64,000 nucleotides of DNA from Actinomycetospora chibensis. Its GTDB lineage: Bacteria > Actinomycetota > Actinomycetes > Mycobacteriales > Pseudonocardiaceae. This document shows positions 16,141 to 24,539 of this stretch, one piece after another. The notes below the pieces were generated by a model, which made no database searches, was not told where the DNA came from, and saw nothing but the letters and a program-made list of their open reading frames with translations. Position 1 is the first letter of the stretch. Each line of letters opens with the position of its first letter. The stretch covers positions 1 to 64,000 of the forward strand of contig NZ_JAQZAM010000010.1 of assembly GCF_028737215.1 (NCBI RefSeq), written 5' to 3'. Made by a program: the position numbers and the translations under genes.

Positions 16141-16241
16141 CGCTCCCGATGTCCGGGGTGACCGGCGCGCGGAAGCCTTCTCTCCACCGGGGTCGCCACC
16201 GTCCGTGGCCCCCGCGGGAACTCCGACGAGGGAGAACGACG

Positions 16242-17078
16242 ATGACCGAGACCATCACCGACGCCGCCGCAGACCGTGCTCTCAAGGCGAAGCACCGCAC
16301 GATGTGGGGCCTGGGCGACTACCCCGACGTGGCTGCCCGCCTCATCCCGGAGCTCGGCCCCGTCCTCGTCACCGCGGCCGGGATCCGACCCGGCGAGCGG
16401 GTGCTGGACGTCGCCGCGGGGACGGGGAACGTCGCGGTGCCCGCCGCGCTCGCCGGCGCCGACGTCGTGGCCTCCGACCTCACCCCGGAGCTCTTCACCG
16501 CCGGGCGCGCGTTCGCGGAGCGCCAGGGCGTGGCCGTGCGCTGGGAGGAGGCCGACGCCGAGGCGCTGCCCTACGCCGACGACTCCTTCGACGCCGTGCT
16601 GTCCTGCGTCGGTGTGATGTTCGCGCCCCACCACCAGCAGGCCGCCGACGAGCTCGTCCGCGTGACCCGCCCCGGCGGGCGCATCGGCCTGATCAGCTGG
16701 ACCCCCGAGGGCTTCGTCGGGGACCTGTTCCGGACCATGAAGCCCTACGTGCCGCCGCCCCCGCCCGGCGCCCAGCCCCCGCCGCTGTGGGGCGACGAGA
16801 CGCACGTCCGCGCACTGCTCGGCGACCGCGTCACCGACGTCGAGGTGCGCAAGCAGACCGTCACCGTCACGGCGTTCGATTCGCCGGACACGTTCCGGTC
16901 CTACTGGCGGGAGACCTACGGGCCGACGATCGTCGCCTACCGCAACAACGCCGACGACCCCGAGCGCACCGCGGCCCTCGACACCGACATCGCGGCCGTG
17001 GCCGAGCGTCACGACCGCGGCAGCGGCACGACCGTCATGGACTGGGAGTACCTGCTGCTGACCGCCCGCGTCGTCTGA
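16242..17078 (+). CDS. SAM-dependent class I methyltransferase
   Basis: 278 residues. Motif I is VLDVAAGTGNVA (about residue 60) and motif II-like ALPYADDSFDAVLSC follows, with post-I acidic residue ASDLTPE: a UbiE/Methyltransf_11-type Rossmann fold. The substrate is unknown; a Pro-rich insertion (PYVPPPPPGAQPPPLWG) lies in the substrate region. ATG with GGGAGA upstream. The DUF4242 gene follows 72 bp downstream on the same strand, and the divergent LAL regulator is the likely controller. Confidence 0.85.
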   Translation: MTETITDAAADRALKAKHRTMWGLGDYPDVAARLIPELGPVLVTAAGIRPGERVLDVAAGTGNVAVPAALAGADVVASDLTPELFTAGRAFAERQGVAVRWEEADAEALPYADDSFDAVLSCVGVMFAPHHQQAADELVRVTRPGGRIGLISWTPEGFVGDLFRTMKPYVPPPPPGAQPPPLWGDETHVRALLGDRVTDVEVRKQTVTVTAFDSPDTFRSYWRETYGPTIVAYRNNADDPERTAALDTDIAAVAERHDRGSGTTVMDWEYLLLTARVV

Positions 17079-17150
17079 CGCGGAGCGAGAACGACGCGCC
17101 ACACCCGTCGTGACCGGCGACGGACCCGGTCCTCATCCCAGGAGAGCGAC

Positions 17151-17420
17151 ATGCCGAAGTACATCATCGAGCGCACCGTCCCCGGCGCGGGCCGGCTCGG
17201 CCCGCAGGAGCTCCAGGAGATCGCCCGGACCTCCAACGCCGTCGTCGACGGCCTCGACTCGCCCTACACGTGGCACCAGAGCTTCGCGGCGGGCGACAAG
17301 ATCTACTGCGTGCACACGGCGGTGTCCGCCGACGTCGTGCGCGAGCACGCCCGGTGCGGCGGCTTCCCGGCCGACAGCGTCACCGAGATCGGGTCCGAGT
17401 TCGGGCCCTGGAGCGCCTGA
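17151..17420 (+). CDS. DUF4242 small protein (SCO4226-like)
   Basis: 89 residues, near-complete match in pattern to DUF4242: MPKYIIERTVPGAG at the start, IYCVHTAVSADVVREHARCGGFPADSV in the middle. The Streptomyces homologue SCO4226 is described as a nickel-binding dimer; nothing here shows the function. ATG with GGAGAG 7 nt upstream. It may share a transcript with the methyltransferase. Confidence 0.85.
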   Translation: MPKYIIERTVPGAGRLGPQELQEIARTSNAVVDGLDSPYTWHQSFAAGDKIYCVHTAVSADVVREHARCGGFPADSVTEIGSEFGPWSA

Positions 17421-17441
17421 TCCGGGGGTGGGGTCTGCGGT

Positions 17442-18614
17442 TCAGGACCCCGCCGCGGCGGAGAGCGACGCGGCCGACACCACCGGCTCGACGTTGGACT
17501 CGGTGTGGATGGGGCCGTCGCGACGCGAGAGCGGCGTGCCCCGTCCGCCCCACTGGTGGGCGATCATCTCCGCGGCGATCGACACCGCGGTCTCCTCGGG
17601 CGTCCGGGCCCCGAGGTCCAGGCCGATCGGGCTCGACATGCGGGCCAGCTCCGCCTCGGTGACCCCGGCCTCGACGAGGCGCTGCTCGCGGTCCTCGTGC
17701 GTCCGGCGCGACCCCATCGCCCCGATGTAGCCGATCTCGGGCAGTCGCAGCGCGACCTCGAGCAGCGGCACGTCGAACTTCGGGTCGTGGGTGAGCACGG
17801 CGAGCGCGGTGCGCCCGTCGATCCGCCCGGCCTCGGCCTCGGCGGCGAGGTAGCGGTGCGGCCAGTCGACCACCACCTCGTGCGCCTCCGGGAAGCGGCT
17901 CGACGTCGCGAACACCGGGCGCGCGTCGCAGACCGTGACCCGCATGCCGAGGAACGTGCCCATCCGCGCCACCGCGGCGGCGAAGTCGATGGCACCGAAG
18001 ACGATCAGGCGCGGCGGCGGCGCGAACGACTCCACGAAGACCTGCAGGCCCTCGCCGCGGCGCTCGCCGTCGGGGCCGTAGGACACCAGCGCGGACCGGC
18101 CGGCGGCGAGCAGCCCGCGGACGTCGTCGCGCAGCGCGTCGTCGAGGCGAGCCGACCCGGTGCTGCCCTCGACCTCGTCCGGCCAGACGACCAGACGACG
18201 GCCGACGCGCTCGGCGGGCCCGGAGACCACGGTGGCGACGGCGACCGACCGGTGCTCGCGCACGGCTTCGGCGATCGCGCCGAGCTGGGGGAAGGACTCG
18301 CGGTCGACCCGCTCGACGTAGACGTCGAGGATGCCGCCGCAGGTCAGGCCGACGGCGAAGGCGTCGTCGTCGGAGACGCCGTAGCGCTGCAGCGTCGCGT
18401 CGTCGGTGCCCTCGAGGATGCCGGAGCCGAGCTCGTACACGGCGCCCTCGACGCAGCCGCCGGACACGCTGCCCACGGCCTGTCCGTCGTCGCCGACGAG
18501 CATCGAGGCCCCGGGCTGTCGCGGGGCGGACCGGAAGGTGCCGACCACGGTCGCCAGGGCGACCGGTCGGCCTTCGGCCCACCAGCCCTCGAGAGTCGGG
18601 AGAACGTCACGCAT
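17442..18614 (-). CDS. XdhC/CoxF-type molybdoenzyme maturation factor
   Basis: 390 residues. An N-terminal XdhC-CoxI domain (GTFRSAPRQPGASMLVGDDG, SGGCVEGAVYE) is followed by a Rossmann-like C-terminal domain (LIVFGAIDFAAAVARMGTFLGMRVTVCDARPVFAT, AMGSRRTHEDR). XdhC proteins bind molybdenum cofactor and insert it, often sulfurated, into xanthine- or CO-dehydrogenase-type enzymes. It is the last of a three-gene set with VWA and MoxR proteins. ATG 18614 has GGAGGTG and overlaps the VWA stop by 8 nt. The last ~25 residues (SNVEPVVSAASLSAAAGS) are low-complexity. Confidence 0.88.
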   Translation of the reverse strand: MRDVLPTLEGWWAEGRPVALATVVGTFRSAPRQPGASMLVGDDGQAVGSVSGGCVEGAVYELGSGILEGTDDATLQRYGVSDDDAFAVGLTCGGILDVYVERVDRESFPQLGAIAEAVREHRSVAVATVVSGPAERVGRRLVVWPDEVEGSTGSARLDDALRDDVRGLLAAGRSALVSYGPDGERRGEGLQVFVESFAPPPRLIVFGAIDFAAAVARMGTFLGMRVTVCDARPVFATSSRFPEAHEVVVDWPHRYLAAEAEAGRIDGRTALAVLTHDPKFDVPLLEVALRLPEIGYIGAMGSRRTHEDREQRLVEAGVTEAELARMSSPIGLDLGARTPEETAVSIAAEMIAHQWGGRGTPLSRRDGPIHTESNVEPVVSAASLSAAAGS

Positions 18615-19863
18615 CCCGCAGCACCTCCAGCAGCTCGGCCAGCGTCGTGAGGGAGTGGCCCGCCAGCAATCGGTCAACGTGCGGGAGGGCCGCCGCGATT
18701 CCCCCCTGCACCGGGGCGTAGCCGCTCTTGCCCGCGTGGGGGTTCACCCAGACGACCTTGTGGGCCAGCCGCGCGAGACGCGCCGACTGCTCGCCGAGCA
18801 GCTCCGCCCCGCCGCGCTCCCAGCCGTCGGAGAACACGACGACGACCGCGCGGCGGGCGACGCCACGCTGGCCCCACCGGTCGAGGAACGCCCGCAGCGC
18901 CTCGCCGAGGCGGGTGCCGCCGGACCAGTCGGGGATCGCCCGGGCCGCGTCGCCGAGGGCGCGCTCGGGGTCGCGCTGGCGCAGCTCGCGCGTCACGCGG
19001 GTCAGCCGGGTGCCGAGGGTGAACGTCTCCACCGCGGTCGGGGTGCGCCGGGTGAGGACGTGGGCGAAGCGCAGCAGGGTGTCCGCGTAGGGGCTCATCG
19101 AGCCGGAGACGTCGACCAGCAGCACCACGCGACGCGGTCGTTCCCGCCGCCGCCGACGGCGCATCTCGCCGATCTCACCGCCGTTGGCGAGCGCCGCCCG
19201 CAGCGTGCGGCGCGGGTCCGGCTCGCCGCGGCGGGCCGGGCGGCGGCGCCGGGCCCGGCGCCTCGGGGGTGCCGGGCGCAGGAGCGCGAGCAGGTTCTTG
19301 AGGTGCTCGCGCTCGCCGATCGAGAGCTCGGCGATGTCCCGGTCGCGCAGAATCTCCTCGCCGGACGCGGCGACCCGCAGCTCGGGGGTCTCCTCCTCCT
19401 CGCCGTCCTGGCCCGAGCCCGGCGGGGGCTCGGTGAGCGCGGCCATGGTCGAGATGCGCGGCTTCGGCGGCGCCGACCGTCCCATGCGCTGGTCGCGGGG
19501 GTCGGCGGAGAACCAGGCGGCGAACGCGTGGTCGTAGCGCACGACGTCGTCGGGGTCGGCGCACAGCGTCAGGCGGCCCGCCCAGTACGTGGAGACCTCG
19601 CTGGTGAGGTCGGACAGGCGCAGCGCCTGCAGGTACGCCGCGACGCGGTCGGTGGTGACGGGCACCCCGGCGTTGCGGACGAGGCGGGTGAAGGCGACGA
19701 AGTCCTCGAGGACGGCGTCGGGGCCCCCGTCGGCCCGGGTGGCATCGGTGGCGGTGTCGGTGCCCCCGCCGAGCGTCTCGACGACGCCGGAGGCCACGAC
19801 CGCGCCGGCGTGGGGGCGGGGGGCGAGCCCGTCGCTGCTCCCGCCCCGGTCACCTGTACTCAT
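18607..19863 (-). CDS. VWA-domain protein, CoxE-like
   Basis: 418 residues. The C-terminal VWA domain has the metal-binding MIDAS motif DVSGSMS near residue 250 and FSDGWERGG later. An N-terminal helical domain (DAVLEDFVAFTRLVRNAGVPVTTDRV) and a very basic Arg-rich linker ([19 protein letters not shown]) precede it. CoxE partners the MoxR-type ATPase CoxD; together they are thought to remodel the copper-molybdenum site of CO dehydrogenase. It overlaps XdhC by 8 nt and follows the MoxR gene by 28 nt. Confidence 0.87.
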   Translation of the reverse strand: MSTGDRGGSSDGLAPRPHAGAVVASGVVETLGGGTDTATDATRADGGPDAVLEDFVAFTRLVRNAGVPVTTDRVAAYLQALRLSDLTSEVSTYWAGRLTLCADPDDVVRYDHAFAAWFSADPRDQRMGRSAPPKPRISTMAALTEPPPGSGQDGEEEETPELRVAASGEEILRDRDIAELSIGEREHLKNLLALLRPAPPRRRARRRRPARRGEPDPRRTLRAALANGGEIGEMRRRRRRERPRRVVLLVDVSGSMSPYADTLLRFAHVLTRRTPTAVETFTLGTRLTRVTRELRQRDPERALGDAARAIPDWSGGTRLGEALRAFLDRWGQRGVARRAVVVVFSDGWERGGAELLGEQSARLARLAHKVVWVNPHAGKSGYAPVQGGIAAALPHVDRLLAGHSLTTLAELLEVLRDA

Positions 19864-19891
19864 TCCCCGTCGCTCCGCTCGCCCCGGGTGC

Positions 19892-20788
19892 TCATGACGC
19901 GAGCAGGGCGTCCAGCTTGTCGCGCGCCCGGTCGGCGTCCTCGCGGTACTTCAGCACCGCACCCAGCGTCGCGGTGGCCGAGGCGAGGTCGAGGTGACGC
20001 GCGCCCACGAGCTGCAGGGCCTGGGCCCAGTCGATCGACTCGGCGACGCCCGGCGGCTTGAGCAGGTCCAGCCCGCGCAGGGCCTGGACCGCGCGGGCGA
20101 CCTGCTCGGCGAGCTCCGCGGGCAGGTCGGGCAGGCGGCGGCGCAGGATCGCCGTCTCACGGGCCAGGTCGGGGTGCTCGAGCCAGAGGTAGAGGCAGCG
20201 TCGCTTGAGGGCGTCGTGGACCTCGCGCGTGCGGTTGGACGTCAGGACCACCAGCGGTGGCGTCTCGGCACGGACGACGCCGATCTCGGGGATGGTCACC
20301 GAGTTCTCGGCGAGCACCTCGAGCAGGAAGGCCTCGAACTCGTCGTCGGCGCGGTCGACCTCGTCGACGAGCAGCACGCAGGGCGCGTCCTGCAGCGCCT
20401 GCAGGATCGGGCGCGCGAGCAGGAAGCGGCGGTCGTAGAGGGAGGCCTCCACGGCGTCGACGTCGAGCGGCGACTGCGAGGCGGTCGCCGCCGCCTCGAG
20501 GGAACGCAGGTGCAGCAGCTGGCGCGGGAAGTCCCAGTCGTACAGGGCCTGCGCCGCGTCGATGCCCTCGTGGCACTGCAGGCGCACCATCGGCAGCCCC
20601 AACGCCTCGGAGAGCGCCTGTGCCAGCGCGGTCTTGCCCGTCCCGGGCTCGCCCTCGCAGAAGAGGGGGCGGCCCATGCGCAGTGCCAGGAAGGCGGCCG
20701 ACGCGAGACCCGCGTCGGCGAGGTACCCCGTGCCGTCCAGGGCCTTCGCCAGGTCGTCCGGACTGGTCGGTGTGGTACTCGCGGTCAC
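19892..20788 (-). CDS. MoxR-type AAA+ ATPase, CoxD-like
   Basis: 298 residues. Walker A is FCEGEPGTGKTALAQAL (about 43-55); Walker B is VLLVDEVDRADDEFEAFLLEVL (about 138); sensor 1 is VVLTSNRTREVHDALKRRC. MoxR ATPases act with VWA proteins as chaperones for metal-enzyme assembly. Start GTG 20788 is chosen by homology; an in-frame longer form reaches 20929 but its extra residues look non-coding. It is first gene of the moxR-VWA-xdhC set. Confidence 0.85.
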   Translation of the reverse strand: MTASTTPTSPDDLAKALDGTGYLADAGLASAAFLALRMGRPLFCEGEPGTGKTALAQALSEALGLPMVRLQCHEGIDAAQALYDWDFPRQLLHLRSLEAAATASQSPLDVDAVEASLYDRRFLLARPILQALQDAPCVLLVDEVDRADDEFEAFLLEVLAENSVTIPEIGVVRAETPPLVVLTSNRTREVHDALKRRCLYLWLEHPDLARETAILRRRLPDLPAELAEQVARAVQALRGLDLLKPPGVAESIDWAQALQLVGARHLDLASATATLGAVLKYREDADRARDKLDALLAS

Positions 20789-21042
20789 CCCACCAGCATC
20801 CCGCAGGAGGGAACCCGCAGCCACCGGACGGTCCGTTCGATGAGGACGACCCGTCGCCGTCCTCAGGTTCGGCTGCTCCGAACGGCCGTGCACAACCGTG
20901 AGGCCACGCACAGATTGGATCTGCGACACGCAGGGGGAACAGGTCCCGCACGGAGATCAGATCCGGCCTGGAGCAGGGAATCTCCACCGCGACAGGTCAC
21001 GAAACGGTGTCGGCGGCGTGACCGCGCTCGCAACTGGTCGGC

Positions 21043-21070
21043 TTGAAAGACGCACTGTGCTCCGTACCGT
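21043..21070 (+). promoter_or_regulatory. Candidate promoter of the first rpf gene
   Basis: TTGAAA (21043-21048), a 16-bp spacer, and TACCGT (21065-21070). The implied transcript starts near 21077, giving a leader of about 235 nt. Confidence 0.5.
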
Positions 21071-21145
21071 TCGGACACGGCTCCCGACGACGCGCCGGAC
21101 TGGTGTGTGCGGGTGCCTGACACCCCCGAGGTCGCCGCGCCGGAT

Positions 21146-21300
21146 GCCCGTCCAGCGGCCCCGGGTGACCCGAAACGAAAGTGGCGGACCGGACGGGCGC
21201 GAGGACGTGAGACCGAGGGTGCTTGGCACCCGCGGGCGGTGAGGCCGCGTGGAACCGGCCGTCGACCCCGCCCGTGTGGTCCCTCCCGCGGGGCGCGGTA
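21146..21300 (+). ncRNA. Structured 5' leader of rpf, candidate riboregulator
   Basis: An 8-bp stem GCCCGTCC (21146-21153)/GGACGGGC (21191-21198) encloses GGGTGACCCGAAACGAAAG. A hairpin GGGTGC-ttg-GCACCC (21217-21231) follows, then CGGTGAGGCC and GGAACCGGCCGTCGACC. Actinobacterial rpf genes often carry c-di-AMP (ydaO) riboswitches, and the order of short motifs is reminiscent. However, the strongly conserved GTCAGCTAAC-type box of ydaO is not present, so the class is undecided. Confidence 0.35.
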
Positions 21301-21312
21301 CGGAGAGAGGTC

Positions 21313-21954
21313 ATGCTTCGGAACACCGATGAGTCGCTGACGCGCGCCTTCACCCGGCGCGCAGCCCAGGTCGTCCTGGTGGGCGCGATGGCGGCGGCCC
21401 CGCTGGCCCTGAGCACCGGTCTGGCGTCGGCCGACACGGACTGGGACGCGCTCGCCGAGTGCGAGAGCAGTGGCGACTGGAGCACGAACACCGGCAACGG
21501 GTTCGGCGGCGGTCTGCAGTTCACCGATTCGACGTGGAAGGCCTTCGGCGGCTCCGGCTCGCCGGAAGACGCCAGCCGCGAGGAGCAGATCCAGGTCGCC
21601 GAGCGCGTCAAGGCCGAGCAGGGCATGAACGCCTGGCCGACGTGCTCGAAGAAGACGGGCAACACCGACAGCTCGGCGAACACCAAGGACTCGGGCTCGT
21701 CCGACTCGAGCTCGTCCGACTCGAGCTCGTCCGACTCGGACTCCTCCGAGGCCGAGAGCATCGCCGCGACCCCGCAGGCCCAGCCGGCCCAGAAGGCCAC
21801 GGCCCCGGCCGGCGGCGCCTACACGGTCGCGAGCGGCGACACCCTGAGCTCCGTCGCGTCCGCGCACGGCGTCTCGTGGCAGTCGATCGCGCAGAACAAC
21901 GCCATCGCCGACCCCGACTCGATCTCCCCGGGGCAGCAGCTGAAGCTGGGCTGA
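21313..21954 (+). CDS. Resuscitation-promoting factor with LysM domain
   Basis: 213 residues. A signal peptide ends near ASA (residue ~41). The Rpf catalytic domain ([35 protein letters not shown]) has the family glutamate in ECESSG. A Ser/Asp linker follows, then a C-terminal LysM ([28 protein letters not shown]). Rpf proteins are secreted muralytic enzymes that cleave peptidoglycan and promote regrowth of dormant cells. ATG with GGAGAGAGG upstream. A strong hairpin terminator follows. The next gene is a paralogue with an almost identical catalytic domain. Confidence 0.92.
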   Translation: MLRNTDESLTRAFTRRAAQVVLVGAMAAAPLALSTGLASADTDWDALAECESSGDWSTNTGNGFGGGLQFTDSTWKAFGGSGSPEDASREEQIQVAERVKAEQGMNAWPTCSKKTGNTDSSANTKDSGSSDSSSSDSSSSDSDSSEAESIAATPQAQPAQKATAPAGGAYTVASGDTLSSVASAHGVSWQSIAQNNAIADPDSISPGQQLKLG

Positions 21955-21986
21955 GGCACTCCCCCGGCGCACCTCCCGCACGTCCG

Positions 21987-22019
21987 ACGGCCCCGGCTCC
22001 ACCCAGGAGCCGGGGCCGT
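21987..22019 (+). terminator. Hairpin terminator after the first rpf gene
   Basis: Perfect 14-bp arms (21987-22000, 22006-22019) with a 5-nt loop accca, 33 nt after the stop codon. It separates the two rpf genes into different transcripts. Confidence 0.8.
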
Positions 22020-22358
22020 CGTCTGTGATGCCGCTCACGTCTTCTCAGCGACGGACTGTGCGGAAGCGTCGCACTCGGTGACAACGAGACCGCGGAGCAG
22101 CATCTTCGTCACTCGTTCGTGACCTCGCGACCGATTCACGAAGCTGAGAGCCACGCACCGTGGCCCCGACGCGGATCTAGCCTCGACGCGTCGGTCCGCT
22201 CGAGCGGTGCCGACCGGAGCCCGGGCGCCACCCTGTCCGACGGGCCCCCGCTCCCCGCGACGTACGGCCCGGACAGGGACCCGACCCCGAGCGCCGTCCG
22301 CTCCCCGACCCGCGACGGCCCGGGACAGGTCGGCCGTGGCGCGGCTCCGGGAGAACCC
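22020..22358. other. Upstream region of the second rpf gene
   Basis: A 339-bp region with no convincing gene. It has GTCAC-tcgttc-GTGAC (22108-22123) and a longer-range pairing TCTCAGC near 22041 with GCTGAGA near 22143, so a folded leader or operators are plausible. I could not place a promoter confidently. An open frame continues upstream from the gene but lacks a signal peptide-like start. Confidence 0.4.
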
Positions 22359-23090
22359 GTGGACCTCGTTCGTGCCGTGCTGCCCACCGCCACCACCGGA
22401 CGCCACCGCGCGCCGCGCCGTCCCGGCCGGCTCGGCCGGGCGACCCTCGCCGTCGTCGCCGCGGGCGCCCCGGTCGTCCCCGCCGCGCTGCTCGCCGCAC
22501 CCGCGGCGCACGCGGACACCGACTGGGACGCGCTCGCCGAGTGCGAGAGCAGCGGGAACTGGGCCATCAACACCGGCAACGGCTTCGGCGGCGGGCTGCA
22601 GTTCACCGACTCGACCTGGCGTTCCTTCGGCGGCTCCGGACAGCCCGAGGACGCCAGCCGCGAGGAGCAGATCCAGGTCGCCGAGCGCGTCAAGGCCGAG
22701 CAGGGCATGAACGCCTGGCCGACGTGCTCGAAGAAGACGGGCAACACCGACGACTCGCCCAACAGCAGCGTGCCGTCCGCGGGGTCCTCCGACGACAGCG
22801 GCTCCGGCTCCGGGACCAGCTCCGACTCCGACTCCGACTCCGACTCCGCCTCCGCCTCGGGCGACTCCGACTCCGGCTCGTCGTCGGACGACGCCACCCC
22901 CGACGCCCGCACCGTGCGCACCACCCCCGCGTCGGGCTCGGCCGGCTCCTACACCGTGAAGGCCGGGGACACGCTGAGCTCGATCGCCGCCTCGCACGGC
23001 GCGACCTGGCGGACGCTGGCCCAGGCGAACCCCGACGTCGCCACCGACCCGAACCTGATCTTCCCGGGCCAGACGCTCACGATGAGCTGA
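22359..23090 (+). CDS. Second resuscitation-promoting factor with LysM domain
   Basis: 243 residues, paralogue of the preceding gene. The catalytic region ([19 protein letters not shown] ... [19 protein letters not shown]) is nearly identical at both protein and DNA level. The signal peptide (about 1-48, Arg-rich n-region, cut near AHA) and the long Ser/Asp/Gly linker differ, and a LysM domain ends the protein ([18 protein letters not shown]). GTG 22359 has GGGAG 6 nt upstream. Tandem duplication with divergence outside the catalytic domain suggests different expression or anchoring. Confidence 0.9.
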   Translation: MDLVRAVLPTATTGRHRAPRRPGRLGRATLAVVAAGAPVVPAALLAAPAAHADTDWDALAECESSGNWAINTGNGFGGGLQFTDSTWRSFGGSGQPEDASREEQIQVAERVKAEQGMNAWPTCSKKTGNTDDSPNSSVPSAGSSDDSGSGSGTSSDSDSDSDSASASGDSDSGSSSDDATPDARTVRTTPASGSAGSYTVKAGDTLSSIAASHGATWRTLAQANPDVATDPNLIFPGQTLTMS

Positions 23091-23108
23091 GGCCGGGGGC
23101 GGGGTCCG

Positions 23109-23549
23109 TCAGGGGCAGTTGACCCATTCCTCGGTGCCGTCGGTGAACTCCTGGCGCTTCCACACCGGCAGCTCCCGCTTCACGGCGTCGACGAGCTCGC
23201 TGCACGCGTCGAAGGCCTGACGGCGGTGCTCCGCGGCGACCGCGCAGGCGAGGGCGACGTCGCCGATGCCCAGCGCACCGACGCGGTGGGTGACGGCGAG
23301 CGCGCGCACCCCGGGGAACGCGGCGGCGACGTCGGCGGCCACCTTCTCCACCACGGCCGCGGCGCTCGGGTGGCCCTCGTAGTCCAGGGCCGTCACCGAG
23401 CGGCCGTGGTCGTGGTCGCGCACGACGCCCGCGAAGGTCACCACGGCGCCCGCGGCGGCGTCGTCGACCAGCGCGGCGTGCTCCGAGACGTCCAGGAGCT
23501 CCTCGGTGACGGTGGCGCGCAGGACGCGGGCCGGGGCAGTGGACGTCAC
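23109..23549 (-). CDS. moaE: Molybdopterin synthase large subunit MoaE
   Basis: 146 residues. Typical MoaE features: VTFAGVVRDHDHGRSVTALDYEGHPSAA, VTHRVGALGIGDVALACAV, and the active-site region VKRELPVWKRQEF. With MoaD (not in this window) it adds the dithiolene sulfurs to precursor Z. Its GTG start overlaps the mog stop by 4 nt. It is the last gene of the moaC-mog-moaE run, tail-to-tail with the second rpf gene. Confidence 0.92.
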   Translation of the reverse strand: MTSTAPARVLRATVTEELLDVSEHAALVDDAAAGAVVTFAGVVRDHDHGRSVTALDYEGHPSAAAVVEKVAADVAAAFPGVRALAVTHRVGALGIGDVALACAVAAEHRRQAFDACSELVDAVKRELPVWKRQEFTDGTEEWVNCP

Positions 23550-24079
23550 GGGTGGTCCCCTCCGAGAATCTGGTCGACGGCGTGGGCCAGCACCGGTGCG
23601 AGCACCGTCAGCCCGTCGCGCACCCCGCCCGGGGAGCCGGGCAGGTTCACCACCAGGGTGCGCTTCGCGACCCCCGCCACGCCACGTGAGAGCACGGACG
23701 TCGGCACCGCGTCCGCGCCGGCGCGCCGGATCGCGTCCGCGAGCCCCGGGATCTCGTAGTCGATGACCGCCCGCGTCGCCTCGGGCGTCGCGTCGGTCGG
23801 CGAGATACCGGTGCCGCCGGTGGTGACGACGACGTGCGCGCCGTCGGCGACGGCGTCGCGCAGCGCGGCGGCCACGGGCTCCCCGTCGGGCACCACCACG
23901 GGGTCGGGCGTGGTGAAGCCCTGCTCGCGGAGCCAGTCGACGATGATCGGCCCACCGCGGTCGGTGTAGACACCGCCCGCGGCGCGGTTGGACGCGGTGA
24001 CGACGCGCGCCCGGCGCGTCGGGTCCGCTGTGGGGGCCGCTGCGGGCTCCTCAGCGGCCCTCGGGTCGGGTCCAGACAC
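23546..24079 (-). CDS. mog: Molybdopterin adenylyltransferase-like protein (Mog/MoaB)
   Basis: 177 residues with the MoCF fold: VVTTGGTGISPTDATPEAT and LVVNLPGSPGGVRDGL. It activates molybdopterin by adenylation before molybdate insertion. It starts within the end of moaC (29-nt overlap; GTG with GGGGGA 8 nt upstream) and overlaps moaE by 4 nt. The first ~22 residues are disordered. Confidence 0.88.
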   Translation of the reverse strand: MSGPDPRAAEEPAAAPTADPTRRARVVTASNRAAGGVYTDRGGPIIVDWLREQGFTTPDPVVVPDGEPVAAALRDAVADGAHVVVTTGGTGISPTDATPEATRAVIDYEIPGLADAIRRAGADAVPTSVLSRGVAGVAKRTLVVNLPGSPGGVRDGLTVLAPVLAHAVDQILGGDHP

Positions 24080-24539
24080 CGGAACGTCCCCCTTCCTTGC
24101 GCTCGAGGCGCACTCCGTCCAGCGTCGCCGCCGGGTCCAGCGCCTTGATCATGTCGTGCAGCGTCAGCCCGGCCACGGCGACGGCGGTCAGCGCCTCCAT
24201 CTCCACCCCGGTGCGGTCCGCGCTGCGCGCCGTCGCGGTGATCGCGACGTGGTCGTCGCCGACGTCGAGGTCGACGGTGACGCCCGCCAGCGGGATCGGG
24301 TGGCACAGGGGGATCAGGTCGGGCGTGCGTTTCGCGCCCATGATGCCCGCCACCCGGGCCGTGCCCAGCGCGTCGCCCTTCGGCACGGTGTCGTCCCGCA
24401 GGGCGGCGACGACCTCGGCGGTGGTGCGCAGGACCCCGGTGGCCGTCGCCGTGCGGCGCGTGACCTCCTTGTCCCCCACGTCAACCATCCGCGCCGCGCC
24501 GGTGGCGTCGACGTGGGTGAGGCCCTGGTGCTCACTCAT
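24051..24539 (-). CDS. moaC: Cyclic pyranopterin monophosphate synthase MoaC
   Basis: 162 residues. Family motifs: MVDVGDKEVTRRTATATG, KGDALGTARVAGIMGAKRTPDLIPLCHPIPL and TGVEMEALTAVAVAGLTLHDMIKA. MoaC completes the first step of molybdenum cofactor synthesis with MoaA (absent from the window). ATG 24539 overlaps the malic enzyme stop by 8 nt, an unusual linkage between central metabolism and cofactor synthesis. Confidence 0.93.
   Translation of the reverse strand: MSEHQGLTHVDATGAARMVDVGDKEVTRRTATATGVLRTTAEVVAALRDDTVPKGDALGTARVAGIMGAKRTPDLIPLCHPIPLAGVTVDLDVGDDHVAITATARSADRTGVEMEALTAVAVAGLTLHDMIKALDPAATLDGVRLERKEGGRSGVWTRPEGR

Larger units (their letters stand above)
20789..21312. other. Intergenic region: promoter and long leader of the first rpf gene
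   Basis: A 524-bp gap between the divergent moxR and rpf genes. It contains a promoter (21043-21070) and a ~235-nt structured leader reading toward rpf. Open frames that cross it in several phases have no recognisable product. The part near 20789-20960 presumably holds the moxR promoter, which I could not place. Confidence 0.6.

Noticed and set aside
21146..21300. Firm ydaO (c-di-AMP) riboswitch call
   Set aside because: Motif order is similar but the most conserved box is missing, so it is listed only as a structured leader.
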